In this document: positions 8,155 to 16,156 of the stretch, in pieces
Layout: each line of letters begins with the position of its first letter
How positions within the stretch are numbered: position 1 is the first letter of the stretch
Assembly: GCA_050942875.1 (NCBI GenBank)
Contig: JBMNOD010000008.1
Coordinates: 3,468 to 67,467 of the forward strand
Reading direction: 5' to 3'
Source of the DNA: JAAZAI01 sp050942875
GTDB taxonomy: Bacteria; Verrucomicrobiota; Kiritimatiellia; RFP12; UBA3636
Length of the DNA: 64,000 bases
Translations under genes and position numbers: made by a program
The notes under the pieces: model-generated
Database searches by the model: none
Told to the model about the DNA's origin: nothing
What the model saw: only the letters and a program-made list of their open reading frames with translations

Positions 8155-9447
8155 ATGAAGAAACACGACTTGGTCAAGGCTTCGTTGGTCTTTCTTTTCG
8201 GGGTCGGCTCCTCTTTTGGCGCGGGCTTCGGTCTTTATCAGGGGTCGGCGGCTGGAAACGCCGATTCGACCTACGGCACGGCGAAGGGTGGCGAGCCTGG
8301 CTCGATGTACCTGAACCCGGCCGCTGTCACCACGGTTCCGGGAACTCAGCTTCAGCTTGGCGTCATTACGGTCGCTCCTGGGATCACGTACGAGGGACAC
8401 AGCGCCTACACGGGCGAGAGGCTGAGTCAGGATGCCGACGACAAGCTCTGGCCCATTCCCCATCTTTACGTGACGCACCAGCTCAACGACGAGTGGTGGA
8501 TTGGCCTGGGCGCTTACACGCGCTTTGGTCTTGGCGCCAAGTACGACGAGGACTGGTTCGGGCGCTACAACATTTACGACGTCTCCATTACGTCTTTCAA
8601 TGTCGGCCCGATGGTTGCGTGGAAGGCGGCCGACTGGATCTCCCTTTCCGCAGGCCTTTCGGTTCAGTACATGGACATCACCCTCAAGCAGAAGATCGAC
8701 GCTGCGGGTCTTGGCGGCCTGCGCAAGCCCAACGATCCCGCCTATTCCCCGCTTGACGTTGATCAGAATCTCAATGCGGACGATGTCGGCTTCGGCTTCG
8801 ATCTGGGCATTGCGCTCAAACCGGTTGACAAGGTGAACATCGGCATCGGCTACCACAGCCGGATCGAGCAAGACGTCGAGGGCCGCGGCAAGTATCGGAA
8901 GCCCGCGCCCATTGCCGCGGCTGCGCCGACGTTCTTCAACGACACGGATGTTTTCAGCACGGTCACCTTGCCTGACATCGTCATGTCCGCGATCACCTAC
9001 GATCTGACCGACAAGCTCACCATCGGCCTTGGCCTGACCTACACCGCTTGGCACACGTACGACGAGCTGCGCATCAATTTCGACGAACTCCACGCCGTTG
9101 GCGCCAAGTCGAAGGCTTCCGAGAAGGACTGGAGCGATGCGTTCCGCTACACGGCGGGCATGACGTACCAGCTTGACGACGCCATCACGCTGCGCGCTTC
9201 GTACACGTTCGACGAGTCGCCGATGAACGAGCGGTGCCTCGACTACATCGTCCCGGGATCGGATCGCCACATCATGGCGGTCGGCGCGGGCTACTCGATG
9301 GAGGACTGGGTGTTCGACGTCTTCTACTTCTACGAGATCGTCGAAGACCAGGAGATTGCCGCGAACGTCCCCGCCGGCGTGCATCCTTCCGAGGCCGTCG
9401 ACGGCTTCGCCCACAGCCTGGGCTTCTCGGTCACGCGCAAGTTCTAG
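8155..9447 (+). CDS. FadL/OmpP1-family outer membrane protein
   Basis: Outer-membrane beta-barrel of the long-chain fatty acid or hydrophobic compound transporter family, 430 aa. A signal peptide (about residues 1-22) is followed by GFGLYQGSAAGNADSTYG and GEPGSMYLNPAA, the conserved hatch region of FadL proteins. The barrel is rich in alternating aromatic strands and ends in aromatic Phe (VTRKF), the outer-membrane insertion signal. No Shine-Dalgarno is visible: the 30 nt before the ATG are A/C-rich (CAACACAACAACAC). A TetR-type regulator is encoded convergently just downstream. The true substrate is unknown. Confidence 0.88.
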   Translation: MKKHDLVKASLVFLFGVGSSFGAGFGLYQGSAAGNADSTYGTAKGGEPGSMYLNPAAVTTVPGTQLQLGVITVAPGITYEGHSAYTGERLSQDADDKLWPIPHLYVTHQLNDEWWIGLGAYTRFGLGAKYDEDWFGRYNIYDVSITSFNVGPMVAWKAADWISLSAGLSVQYMDITLKQKIDAAGLGGLRKPNDPAYSPLDVDQNLNADDVGFGFDLGIALKPVDKVNIGIGYHSRIEQDVEGRGKYRKPAPIAAAAPTFFNDTDVFSTVTLPDIVMSAITYDLTDKLTIGLGLTYTAWHTYDELRINFDELHAVGAKSKASEKDWSDAFRYTAGMTYQLDDAITLRASYTFDESPMNERCLDYIVPGSDRHIMAVGAGYSMEDWVFDVFYFYEIVEDQEIAANVPAGVHPSEAVDGFAHSLGFSVTRKF

Positions 9448-9452
9448 GCTTT

Positions 9453-9559
9453 GCAAAGGACGGGGGAGCCCCCGAACCCCCGGCGGGGCAAAGGACGGGG
9501 GAGCCCCCGAACCCCCCGGCGGGGCAAAGGACGGGAGGAGCCCCCGAACCCCCGGCGGG
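9453..9559. repeat. Three tandem GC-rich repeats of 35-36 bp
   Basis: Units begin with GCAAAGGACGGG at 9453, 9488 and 9524, each continuing GAGCCCCCGAACCCCC. Copies differ by one inserted base or two substitutions. They fill the gap after the FadL-like stop codon. Only three units and no spacers, so not a CRISPR. Confidence 0.8.
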
Positions 9560-9565
9560 GCGGCC

Positions 9566-9611
9566 AAAGTCCAAAGTCCAAGGTCTGCCGCAGGGCGGGC
9601 TTTGGACTTTT
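9566..9611. terminator. Probable bidirectional terminator between convergent genes
   Basis: Perfect 11-bp inverted repeat AAAGTCCAAAG (9566-9576) / CTTTGGACTTT (9600-9610), 23-nt loop, followed on the plus strand by one more T and TGC. It sits between convergent FadL-like and TetR genes. The T-run is short. Confidence 0.45.
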
Positions 9612-9619
9612 GCTTCGGG

Positions 9620-10279
9620 CTAGAAGAGCGTGTTGCGCTTGAAGGAGAGGCGCGAGGTGATGTTGGACATGATCTGCCTGCGCATCATTTGGATCCATCG
9701 GTTGCGGGGGATGGACTGGCATATGACGACCTTGTCCCAGGGGGGATCGCGATTCAAGAAGCAGGTGCATTGCCCCAGATATGAAACAAACACGCACTGC
9801 AACTCCTCTTCGGGGGCGTCAGGCATCGCCATGTGGATGAGATTGCGGAAGGCGTTGATGACGGGATGGGAGTACTCGGCGAAAAGATCGTTGCAATATT
9901 GCGTGGGCATGCTGCGCTCGCGCGCGACGAGCTGCCGTACAATTGAGAACTCGGGCTCCTCCTTGAGGAAGAGCGTCAGCATGAATGTGACCCAGGCGTC
10001 CAAGGCGGCCTCCCATGTCTTTTGGTCGACGACGGTCGAGGCGAGTCCGGTCATGGGCTTGCCAACCTTCTCGAAGGCTTCTTGGAAGATCGTTTCGTAG
10101 AGCGCGGCTTTCGAGCGAAAGTAGTAGTTGACCGAGGCGCCGTTGACCCTGGCCTTTTTCGAGATCATGCGGATGGTTGTGTCGCGGAACCCGTTCTTGG
10201 CGAATAGTTCGCGTGCGGCGTCGAGAATCTGCCAGTAGGTCGGCAGAGTCTTTTCCTCCTCTCGGTTGCTAGATGCCAT
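9620..10279 (-). CDS. TetR/AcrR-family transcriptional regulator
   Basis: DNA-binding regulator of 219 aa. The N-terminal helix-turn-helix is clear: ILDAARELFAKNGFRDTTIR and VNGASVNYYFRSKAALYE, with the recognition helix in the second motif. The C-terminal ligand domain resembles the CecR/DUF1956-type TetR group (LEALDAWVTFMLTLF-like helix, later QLVARER). Start ATG 10279 has AGGAGG 6 nt upstream; the frame is open 13 codons further but without a ribosome site. It converges on the FadL-like gene and may regulate it, but no operator was identified with confidence. Confidence 0.88.
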   Translation of the reverse strand: MASSNREEEKTLPTYWQILDAARELFAKNGFRDTTIRMISKKARVNGASVNYYFRSKAALYETIFQEAFEKVGKPMTGLASTVVDQKTWEAALDAWVTFMLTLFLKEEPEFSIVRQLVARERSMPTQYCNDLFAEYSHPVINAFRNLIHMAMPDAPEEELQCVFVSYLGQCTCFLNRDPPWDKVVICQSIPRNRWIQMMRRQIMSNITSRLSFKRNTLF

Positions 10280-10410
10280 GGTGAACCTCCTGCAATTTGA
10301 TGCCGTCCGCAATGTCAAGCTGGACGGGCGATAAAAAATCCTTTTCTGTTCAAGGCACTGTTGTTAGTGTGACAAAAAGCGAGTAGAATAGTCAAGCACG
10401 GATTTTAATG

Positions 10411-10441
10411 GGCGTGTGGCCAAAATCGCCTGCCACACGCC
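10411..10441. terminator. Hairpin downstream of hisF
   Basis: Perfect 10-bp inverted repeat GGCGTGTGGC (10411-10420) / GCCACACGCC (10432-10441), 11-nt loop, 20 bp beyond the hisF stop. There is no T-run on either side, so it may be a weak terminator or an mRNA end stabiliser. Confidence 0.4.
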
Positions 10442-10460
10442 AGGGGGCGGGAACCAGTGT

Positions 10461-11228
10461 TCAGGGTTCAGGAATTGACGCGTCGTGAGTTTTAAGGAAG
10501 GTCTTGAGCTCCTGGATGTCGATGATTTTGAAGTGGAAGACAGATGCCGCAAGCAGGATCGTGGCGCCGGCCTGCACGGCTTCGAGGAAGTGCTCCAGCG
10601 CGCCCGCGCCGCCGGAGGCCACGATCTCCGCCGTGGTCGCGGCGCGCATCTGGCGGATCAGCGGCAGGTCGTAGCCTGTCTTTGCGCCGTCGGTGCTCTT
10701 GCTCGTCGGCAGGATCGTCTTCACGCCAAAGCCATCCACTCGCTTCGCCCAGTCGATGGCATCGACGCCCGTCGCCGTGCGTCCGCCGTCGATCCACACT
10801 TCGTAGCCGGAGGGCATGGCCGTGTTGCGAGCCACGTCGATGGCGACCGTGACCTTGTCCGCGCCGAAGGTCTTCACCATTTCTGCGATCAGTTCCGGCT
10901 TGCGGAAGACGGCGCTGCTTGTGGAGACCTTGTCTGCGCCGGCCTCAAGGACGCTTGCCGCCGAAGCGACATCGACGATGCCGCCGCCAACGGTGAACGG
11001 GATGGTCGTGGCTTCGGCCACGCGCCGGACGACGTCAAGCATCGTGGCGCGATTTTCGACTGTGGCCGTGATGTCGAGCAAGGCCAGCTCGTCTGCGCCG
11101 GCCTTGCAGTAGGCGAGGGCGCATTCGACGGGGTCGCCGGCGTCGCGGATGTCGGTGAAGTTGACGCCTTTGACGACGCGGCCGTCGCGCATGTCGAGAC
11201 AGGGCATGATTTTGATTGGCGCATCCAT
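10461..11228 (-). CDS. hisF: Imidazole glycerol phosphate synthase subunit HisF (or HisF-like)
   Basis: (beta/alpha)8 cyclase of histidine biosynthesis, 255 aa. Hallmarks are CLDMRDGRVVKGVNF at residues 10-24 with the first catalytic Asp, FTVGGGI, VTVAIDVAR with the second catalytic Asp, and ASGGAGALEHFLEA. The loop that reads LTSIDRDG in Thermotoga HisF is PTSKSTDG here, so a usually conserved Asp is Ser. No hisH or other his gene is adjacent in the window. HisF paralogues are also used for acetamidino-sugar synthesis, and a non-histidine role cannot be excluded. Confidence 0.85.
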   Translation of the reverse strand: MDAPIKIMPCLDMRDGRVVKGVNFTDIRDAGDPVECALAYCKAGADELALLDITATVENRATMLDVVRRVAEATTIPFTVGGGIVDVASAASVLEAGADKVSTSSAVFRKPELIAEMVKTFGADKVTVAIDVARNTAMPSGYEVWIDGGRTATGVDAIDWAKRVDGFGVKTILPTSKSTDGAKTGYDLPLIRQMRAATTAEIVASGGAGALEHFLEAVQAGATILLAASVFHFKIIDIQELKTFLKTHDASIPEP

Positions 11229-11249
11229 GTGAATTCTTTCTGATGATGA

Positions 11250-11342
11250 TCATGTTTCAGTCTGAATCTTGCAGACGAACGGCTTGTCATTGGGCAAGTC
11301 CTTCGCGCCTGCTTGATTGAATTCGACAGTTTTCTGTGCCAT
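11250..11342 (-). CDS. Putative 30-aa small protein upstream of hisF
   Basis: A short frame opening MAQKTVEFNQAGAK and ending IQTET. ATG 11342 is preceded by GAGGAAG at 6 nt, a better ribosome site than that of hisF, and lies downstream of a good promoter (11416-11445). It ends 21 bp before hisF, so the two are probably co-transcribed. From memory the opening (AGAKDLPNDKP) resembles the start of some small GIY-YIG-type proteins, so it could be a truncated remnant. Not verified. Confidence 0.4.
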   Translation of the reverse strand: MAQKTVEFNQAGAKDLPNDKPFVCKIQTET

Positions 11343-11415
11343 GGTCTTCCTCGTTTTTCCTTAAGAATTTTGTCAGTACGCATTTCAATGGTGTTAGCCC
11401 ATCAACACAAAAACA

Positions 11416-11445
11416 AGTTTACGGATTTCCCTGTATGGTTGTCAA
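11416..11445 (-). promoter_or_regulatory. Promoter for small ORF and hisF
   Basis: Minus strand: -35 TTGACA (11445-11440, perfect consensus), 18-bp spacer, -10 TAAACT (11421-11416). Confidence 0.6.
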
Positions 11446-11591
11446 GGAATCCCTAGACAACGTTACTCGATGGGACAAGACAAGGTCAGCGCTGTGAAAA
11501 GCCATGGGAGCCTTCCTTTTTGGGCATGGAAAATGCTAATCCACAAATCCAAACTTGTTTTGAGGGGGAAAATTTCGGAAAAAGGAACGTC

Positions 11592-12362
11592 ATGATGAAA
11601 ATCCATGTTGGGAACGGGGCGACGATCGCTTTGTCGGTCGTCTTGGTTTTTTTTTGTACAACGGCGCCGGGCTTGCCTGTCGAATACCAGATCATCCCCG
11701 ACATGACGAGTCCCACAAACCAGGGGTGGGCCTACATTGGCGAGATGCCGCAGACGAAGAGCGAGTTCCTCACGAAGGATTTTCTCCAATTGGAGAGCCG
11801 GAACAAGACTGCGCTCGGGCCGATTTACTTGAACAAGGGCATTTCGCCTGATCTGACCTATTACCATCCGTTCGAGGTGCGGATTGTGTTCAAAATCGTC
11901 GATTGCCAGGTTCCGTCGCCCGACGTCCCCTTGATGGCCGTTCTGGTCAACAATGGATCCGTCAAGGACTACGTGTCCCGGGGGCGTTCCTTCGTGGTTG
12001 GCATGTCGCGTGTCGGCGGCAAGACGAAAATCGGCTTCGTCAATACCGACAACGTCTTCTTCGGCACGACGCATCTGTCGTCGAATCCCGGTTTCATCGA
12101 GCTTGTCGTTAAAAAGGACTCGGGATCGACGGCGCCGGTGAAGCTGATCGTGGACGGAAAGCCGACGAACGTCCAGGTTCCGCCCGATTCGCCGGCGTTC
12201 GAACTGTCGGGGAGCGCTGCCAACCAGCAGTTGCGTTTTGGGTTCATGCACCTGCGGGGATGCCTCGGCACCATCCAGGTGGTGGGATGCACGGGCGCGG
12301 GCGACAAGACTGGGGTAGCCACGTGCACGGCGCCGGCGATTCGGCGGCCGGAGGCCCCTTAG
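11592..12362 (+). CDS. Secreted protein of unknown function, paralogue A
   Basis: 256 aa, with a hydrophobic signal sequence in the first 30 residues (LSVVLVFFCTTAPGLP). The mature part has motifs shared with the next gene: PDMTSPTNQGWAYIGE, ECQVPSPDxP-like KIVDCQVPSPDVP, FGFVNTDNVFFG-type IGFVNTDNVFFGTTHLS, and IQVVGCT near the end. The pattern of short strands suggests a concanavalin-like beta sandwich, but I do not recognise a family. ATG 11592 has AAAGGAA 5 nt upstream; ATG 11595 is an alternative. A TGCTAAT box about 50 nt upstream is a possible -10. Confidence 0.7.
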   Translation: MMKIHVGNGATIALSVVLVFFCTTAPGLPVEYQIIPDMTSPTNQGWAYIGEMPQTKSEFLTKDFLQLESRNKTALGPIYLNKGISPDLTYYHPFEVRIVFKIVDCQVPSPDVPLMAVLVNNGSVKDYVSRGRSFVVGMSRVGGKTKIGFVNTDNVFFGTTHLSSNPGFIELVVKKDSGSTAPVKLIVDGKPTNVQVPPDSPAFELSGSAANQQLRFGFMHLRGCLGTIQVVGCTGAGDKTGVATCTAPAIRRPEAP

Positions 12363-12545
12363 GGCAGAAACCAGCGGCTAGCGGCTAGGGATTAGGAGAG
12401 GGGCGGCCCAAGGTCCAAGGTCCAAAGTGGACGCAGTGGACGTTGTGGACAACTGGATCAGTCTGATCCGTCCGATCAGGCGGATCAAAGAGACCGCCGG
12501 GTCGGCGGGCGAACGGATGGGGCCAAATTGGGGACAGGCCAAATT

Positions 12546-12644
12546 GGGGACAGACCCCTGGAAACGGGGATTAAGCGTAAGAGCAAGTGTATCAACGAGT
12601 AAGAGCGGGAGTAGGAGTGGGAGGGGTGCAAGGGACAGACCCCG
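12546..12644 (-). repeat. REP-like motifs, inverted relative to RAYT copies
   Basis: GGGGACAGACCCC (12546-12558) and GGGACAGACCCC (12633-12644) are exact reverse complements of the core flanking the transposase gene; a degenerate copy, GGGGACAGGCC, begins at 12530. Confidence 0.6.
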
Positions 12645-12721
12645 AAAATGGGCGCGTGAGAGAGGGGCTGGGGCAAACTTTTGGCTCGCCAACTTCTAAT
12701 AAAATCCTAATCTCAAAGCGC

Positions 12722-12750
12722 TGGACTTCGCTGTTTGAATGTGCGATAAT
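12722..12750 (+). promoter_or_regulatory. Promoter of secreted paralogue B
   Basis: -35 TGGACT (12722-12727), 17-bp spacer ending TGC, -10 GATAAT (12745-12750). Confidence 0.5.
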
Positions 12751-12843
12751 GTTCGTTTTGAAGGCCAGGGTCTTTTTTGCGCGATCATGTTCGATTGAAG
12801 GCCGGCGCCATTTTCTGAAAAACCGAAAGGAAGGAACGAAATC

Positions 12844-13665
12844 ATGAGAACTCACGGCAGCAACGCAACGACGGCCGCCTTGTCGGCCGTCTTGATGGGC
12901 ATCGCCTGCGCATCGGCGATGGGGGCGGTTTTCGAATACCAGCACGTCCCGGACAGGACGAGTCCCCTCGATCAGGGGTGGGGCTACATCGGGGAATTGT
13001 ATCCCATCGCTTCACATGAAACATTGCGGCACTCCTGCCTCCAGATCGAGGATCACAGCACCACGAAATACGGGCCGCTTTACATAAAGCAGTGCATTAA
13101 TGATGGACAGGATTACAAAAACTACCCCAACTTCTACTATCCGTTCGAGGCGCGGCTGTTGTTCAAGATCACGGAATGCCAAGTTCCGTCTCCCGACGCC
13201 CCGTTGGCGTATTTATATGTCTGCAATGCCCAGGCGAGAAGAATCAATGGTGTCGATGTCACGGTTGGTCGCGAGATCACGGTGGGCATGTCGCTCACGG
13301 ACGAAGGCACAAAATTCGGATTCGTCAACACGAACAAAGTGTTCTTCGGTTCGACGTATGTCTCGACGAACTCTGATTTCATTGATTTGCACCTGAAGAA
13401 GGAAACGGGATCGAATGCTCCGCTGAAGATTTACGTGGACGGTCAATACACGGGAATAACCGTCGGTGCGATGACGAACGAGTTCGCCCTTGCCGGAAGC
13501 ATAGCGGCTCGGCAGTTTCGCTTTGGCTTCATGAGCCATCGGGAGGCGACGGGCGTCATCCAGGTGGTGGGCTGCACTGCCGCCGCCAACTATGACAACA
13601 CCACAAGCTACACGGCGCCGCCCATCAATCGATGGCCTGCCGCGACGGTCGTCATGATACGATGA
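12844..13665 (+). CDS. Secreted protein of unknown function, paralogue B
   Basis: 273 aa. A signal peptide of about 27 residues ends near ASAMG. It is clearly homologous to the preceding gene across the whole mature region: PDRTSPLDQGWGYIGE, ECQVPSPDAP, FGFVNTNKVFFGSTYVS, FRFGFMSHREATGVIQVVGC. The pair therefore arose by tandem duplication. AAGGAACGAAATC precedes the ATG at 12844. The next gene is a secreted DUF4838 protein 63 bp downstream, so a role in surface glycan handling is possible, but nothing in the sequence shows a catalytic site. Confidence 0.72.
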   Translation: MRTHGSNATTAALSAVLMGIACASAMGAVFEYQHVPDRTSPLDQGWGYIGELYPIASHETLRHSCLQIEDHSTTKYGPLYIKQCINDGQDYKNYPNFYYPFEARLLFKITECQVPSPDAPLAYLYVCNAQARRINGVDVTVGREITVGMSLTDEGTKFGFVNTNKVFFGSTYVSTNSDFIDLHLKKETGSNAPLKIYVDGQYTGITVGAMTNEFALAGSIAARQFRFGFMSHREATGVIQVVGCTAAANYDNTTSYTAPPINRWPAATVVMIR

Positions 13666-13728
13666 CGCCGGGCTTGAGGCGGGAGGGGCGGGACATGGAA
13701 ACAAGCGTGTAAACAAGCGGAGGAAGGT

Positions 13729-16140
13729 GTGCGTCGATTTTTCATTGCCGCGCTGGCCGCGCTGGCGGTTCTGCCGGGCGCGGTTCGGGCGGACGGGTTT
13801 CTGGTGGAGGAGGGGAAGAGCGGCTTCACGATCGTGGTGCCGGACGAGCCGGTCGGCCTCGTTTTCCCTGAAGGCGAGAGCATCCGCTACGCCGCGGACT
13901 TCCTGGCCGAGAACATCGAAAAGGCCACGGGGTGCAGGCTGCCGGTCGTTGGCGAAAGCCAGCTTGAAGCGGATGCGCCTTTCATCTCCGTGGGATCGAC
14001 GCGCTTTGCGACGACGCTCTTCGGCAGTCCCGCGCAGTTGCCGCCGGAGGGGTTTCGGATCAAGACATCGGGCGGGAACGCGGCCATCTGCGGCGAGCGA
14101 CCTGAAGGCGGGCTTGATCGGGGGACGTTGTTCGGGGTCTATGAGTTCCTCGAGCGCGTCGCGGGCATCCGGTGGTACTTCGGCGACGATCGCTGGTATC
14201 CGGCCGGGACGGGCGCCTTCGTGCCGCCGCGCGTTTCGACGCTGGCGTTGCCCGAGCTTGACGTCTCCGACGCGCCGGCCCTGCGGCAGCGCGAGGGCGG
14301 GATCAGCTACGCCTACTGGCCGGACGCGTTGAAACGCCGCTGGCACCCGGCGCTTCGCTTTGGCGACACCCGCGGGCATCTCACCGCCAACCACACGCAA
14401 GTCGGGTGGACGGATCTGTATGGCGAAACGCACCCCGAGTATTTCGCCATCGGCAGGAACGGGCGTCGGCAGATCAACTTCAACCACAAGCACCGAAGCT
14501 ACATCTGCCTGACGAATCCCGACGTGCTGAAGCAGATGATCGCGAACATCGAGACGTTCGATGAAACCGGCGTCTCCGAAAACGCCTTCGGCCCTCGCGA
14601 TCCGACGCCCGAATACGTTTATTTCTGTCCCAACGACGGCATGACGCCCGAGACGACCTGCCACTGCGAGGGCTGCATGGCGTTCCAGCGGCCGGAACGC
14701 GATTTCGACGGACAGTCCTCGGAACTCGTCTTCCAGTTCGTGAGGCGCTATGCCGAGGCCATCCAGGAGCGGTGGCCCGGCCGGAAGCTCGCCGTGCTCG
14801 CCTATGCGCATTACAAGGCGCCGCCGGAGGAGACGCCGGTGCCGGACAATCTCGTCGTGACCTACGTGGGGCCGCCGATCCAGTACGCCATGGATCCCGC
14901 CGTCTACGCGAAGCACTCCGCCGCGCTGCGGCGATGGTTCGAGCTGCTGGGCAACGATCCGTCGCGCCTTGGACACTGGTTCAACACGGTGTCGCCGAAC
15001 ACCTACGCGTCGTACATCCCCACGATGTACCATCATGTCTTTGCGAAGTGGATGCGCGAGCATGCCGACATGGTCTCAGGGGTTTTCATCAACGGGCACA
15101 ATCCGCATCTGCGGCGCCATGCGCCGCGGTCGATTTGGATGGGCGTCCAGTCGTTCCCGATGGTGTGGATGCAGGGCAGGCTGATGTGGAATCCCAAGCT
15201 CGATCCCGATGCGCTGCTGGAGCAATACTGTCGTGACCTGTACGGGACGGCGGCCGACGAGATGCTGGCGTTCCACAAGTTTGTCGCCTCGCGATGGGAG
15301 GGGCTTTACGATGCCGACGCGGAAATGAGCGAGACGGCCTTCATCCACCGGATTCGATATCCGGAGGATGAAATGGCGCGGTTCCGCTCCTTGCTCGACG
15401 AGGCGGCGGCCGCGGCGGAAGGGGACGCCAAGGCGTTTGCGCATGTGGATTTTCTGCGCAAGCGGATCTATTCGCTTTTCATGGAGGAAAGCCGGGACTT
15501 CCATCGTTTCGCCGACAGCGTCCCCGCCTACGAATGCCTCCCGGTCGCCGTCGCGCCCGAGATCGACGGCGTCGCCGAGGATGGCGCGTGGCGGAACACG
15601 CCCGAGTTCAAGCTCGTGTCGCGCCAGTGGGGCGAAGCGCCGCCCCGTCGCACCACCTTGATGATGCGCCATGACGCGGATTTCCTCTATGTCTTCGCGC
15701 GGCTGTCCCCGGGCGATCCGGCGAACGCCGGGAACGAAAGCCTGCGCATCCAGGTGGCGAAAAAACTCGACCGCGTCCGCGGAATCTATGCGGTGAACAT
15801 CGATCGGCGATGGGATGCTTTTGTGCAAATCCAGATCGCCGCCAACGGCGAGGTGTCCAGCCGCGACGCGCTGGGGTCGGAGACGAAGGCCGCCGCGTTC
15901 GAGGCGGATGGCGAGCTGTGCCTGGAGGCCAGGATCGGCCTCAAGCGCATCGCGCCGAACCTGGGCGATTCCGACTTCCCGCAGCCGCGCATGCAGTTTG
16001 TGCGGGAATGGGGCGATTGGAAGACGTTCGACGTGTGGTCGCCCACCTTGTCCTCCATTTCCGATTTTCCGACTTACCGTTTTGGCCTTGTGCAATTTGT
16101 GCTCTCCAAAGAGGCCAAGGAGGGGTCGAGCGAAGAATGA
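13729..16140 (+). CDS. DUF4838 secreted glycosidase-like protein, copy 1
   Basis: 803 aa, starting at GTG 13729 with GGAGG 5 nt upstream; signal peptide to about residue 20 (AVLPGAVRA). The N-terminal part (IRYAADFLAENIEKATGCRLP, then LFGVYEFLERVAGIRWYFGDDRWYP) is the GH67-alpha-glucuronidase-like N domain usual before DUF4838. The DUF4838 TIM-barrel-like core follows (NDGMTPETTCHCEGC, TYVGPPIQY). A C-terminal CBM9-like sandwich begins at IDGVAEDGAWRNTPEF. Probably periplasmic or surface glycan processing; catalytic activity of DUF4838 is unproven. 16 bp upstream of its near-identical twin. Confidence 0.85.
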   Translation: MRRFFIAALAALAVLPGAVRADGFLVEEGKSGFTIVVPDEPVGLVFPEGESIRYAADFLAENIEKATGCRLPVVGESQLEADAPFISVGSTRFATTLFGSPAQLPPEGFRIKTSGGNAAICGERPEGGLDRGTLFGVYEFLERVAGIRWYFGDDRWYPAGTGAFVPPRVSTLALPELDVSDAPALRQREGGISYAYWPDALKRRWHPALRFGDTRGHLTANHTQVGWTDLYGETHPEYFAIGRNGRRQINFNHKHRSYICLTNPDVLKQMIANIETFDETGVSENAFGPRDPTPEYVYFCPNDGMTPETTCHCEGCMAFQRPERDFDGQSSELVFQFVRRYAEAIQERWPGRKLAVLAYAHYKAPPEETPVPDNLVVTYVGPPIQYAMDPAVYAKHSAALRRWFELLGNDPSRLGHWFNTVSPNTYASYIPTMYHHVFAKWMREHADMVSGVFINGHNPHLRRHAPRSIWMGVQSFPMVWMQGRLMWNPKLDPDALLEQYCRDLYGTAADEMLAFHKFVASRWEGLYDADAEMSETAFIHRIRYPEDEMARFRSLLDEAAAAAEGDAKAFAHVDFLRKRIYSLFMEESRDFHRFADSVPAYECLPVAVAPEIDGVAEDGAWRNTPEFKLVSRQWGEAPPRRTTLMMRHDADFLYVFARLSPGDPANAGNESLRIQVAKKLDRVRGIYAVNIDRRWDAFVQIQIAANGEVSSRDALGSETKAAAFEADGELCLEARIGLKRIAPNLGDSDFPQPRMQFVREWGDWKTFDVWSPTLSSISDFPTYRFGLVQFVLSKEAKEGSSEE

Positions 16141-16156
16141 ACAAGAGGAGAATGAC

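Larger units (their letters stand above)
12363..12843. other. Intergenic region with REP-like motifs
   Basis: No gene supported. It contains a CTAGCGGCTAGGG-type repeat (12375-12390), CCAAGGTCCAAGGTCCAAAG (12411-12425), and GGGGACAGACCCC motifs at 12546-12558 and 12633-12644, the reverse complement of the REP core near the RAYT. GGCCAAATTGGGGACAG is repeated directly at 12521 and 12538. A promoter for the downstream gene lies at 12722-12750. Confidence 0.5.
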
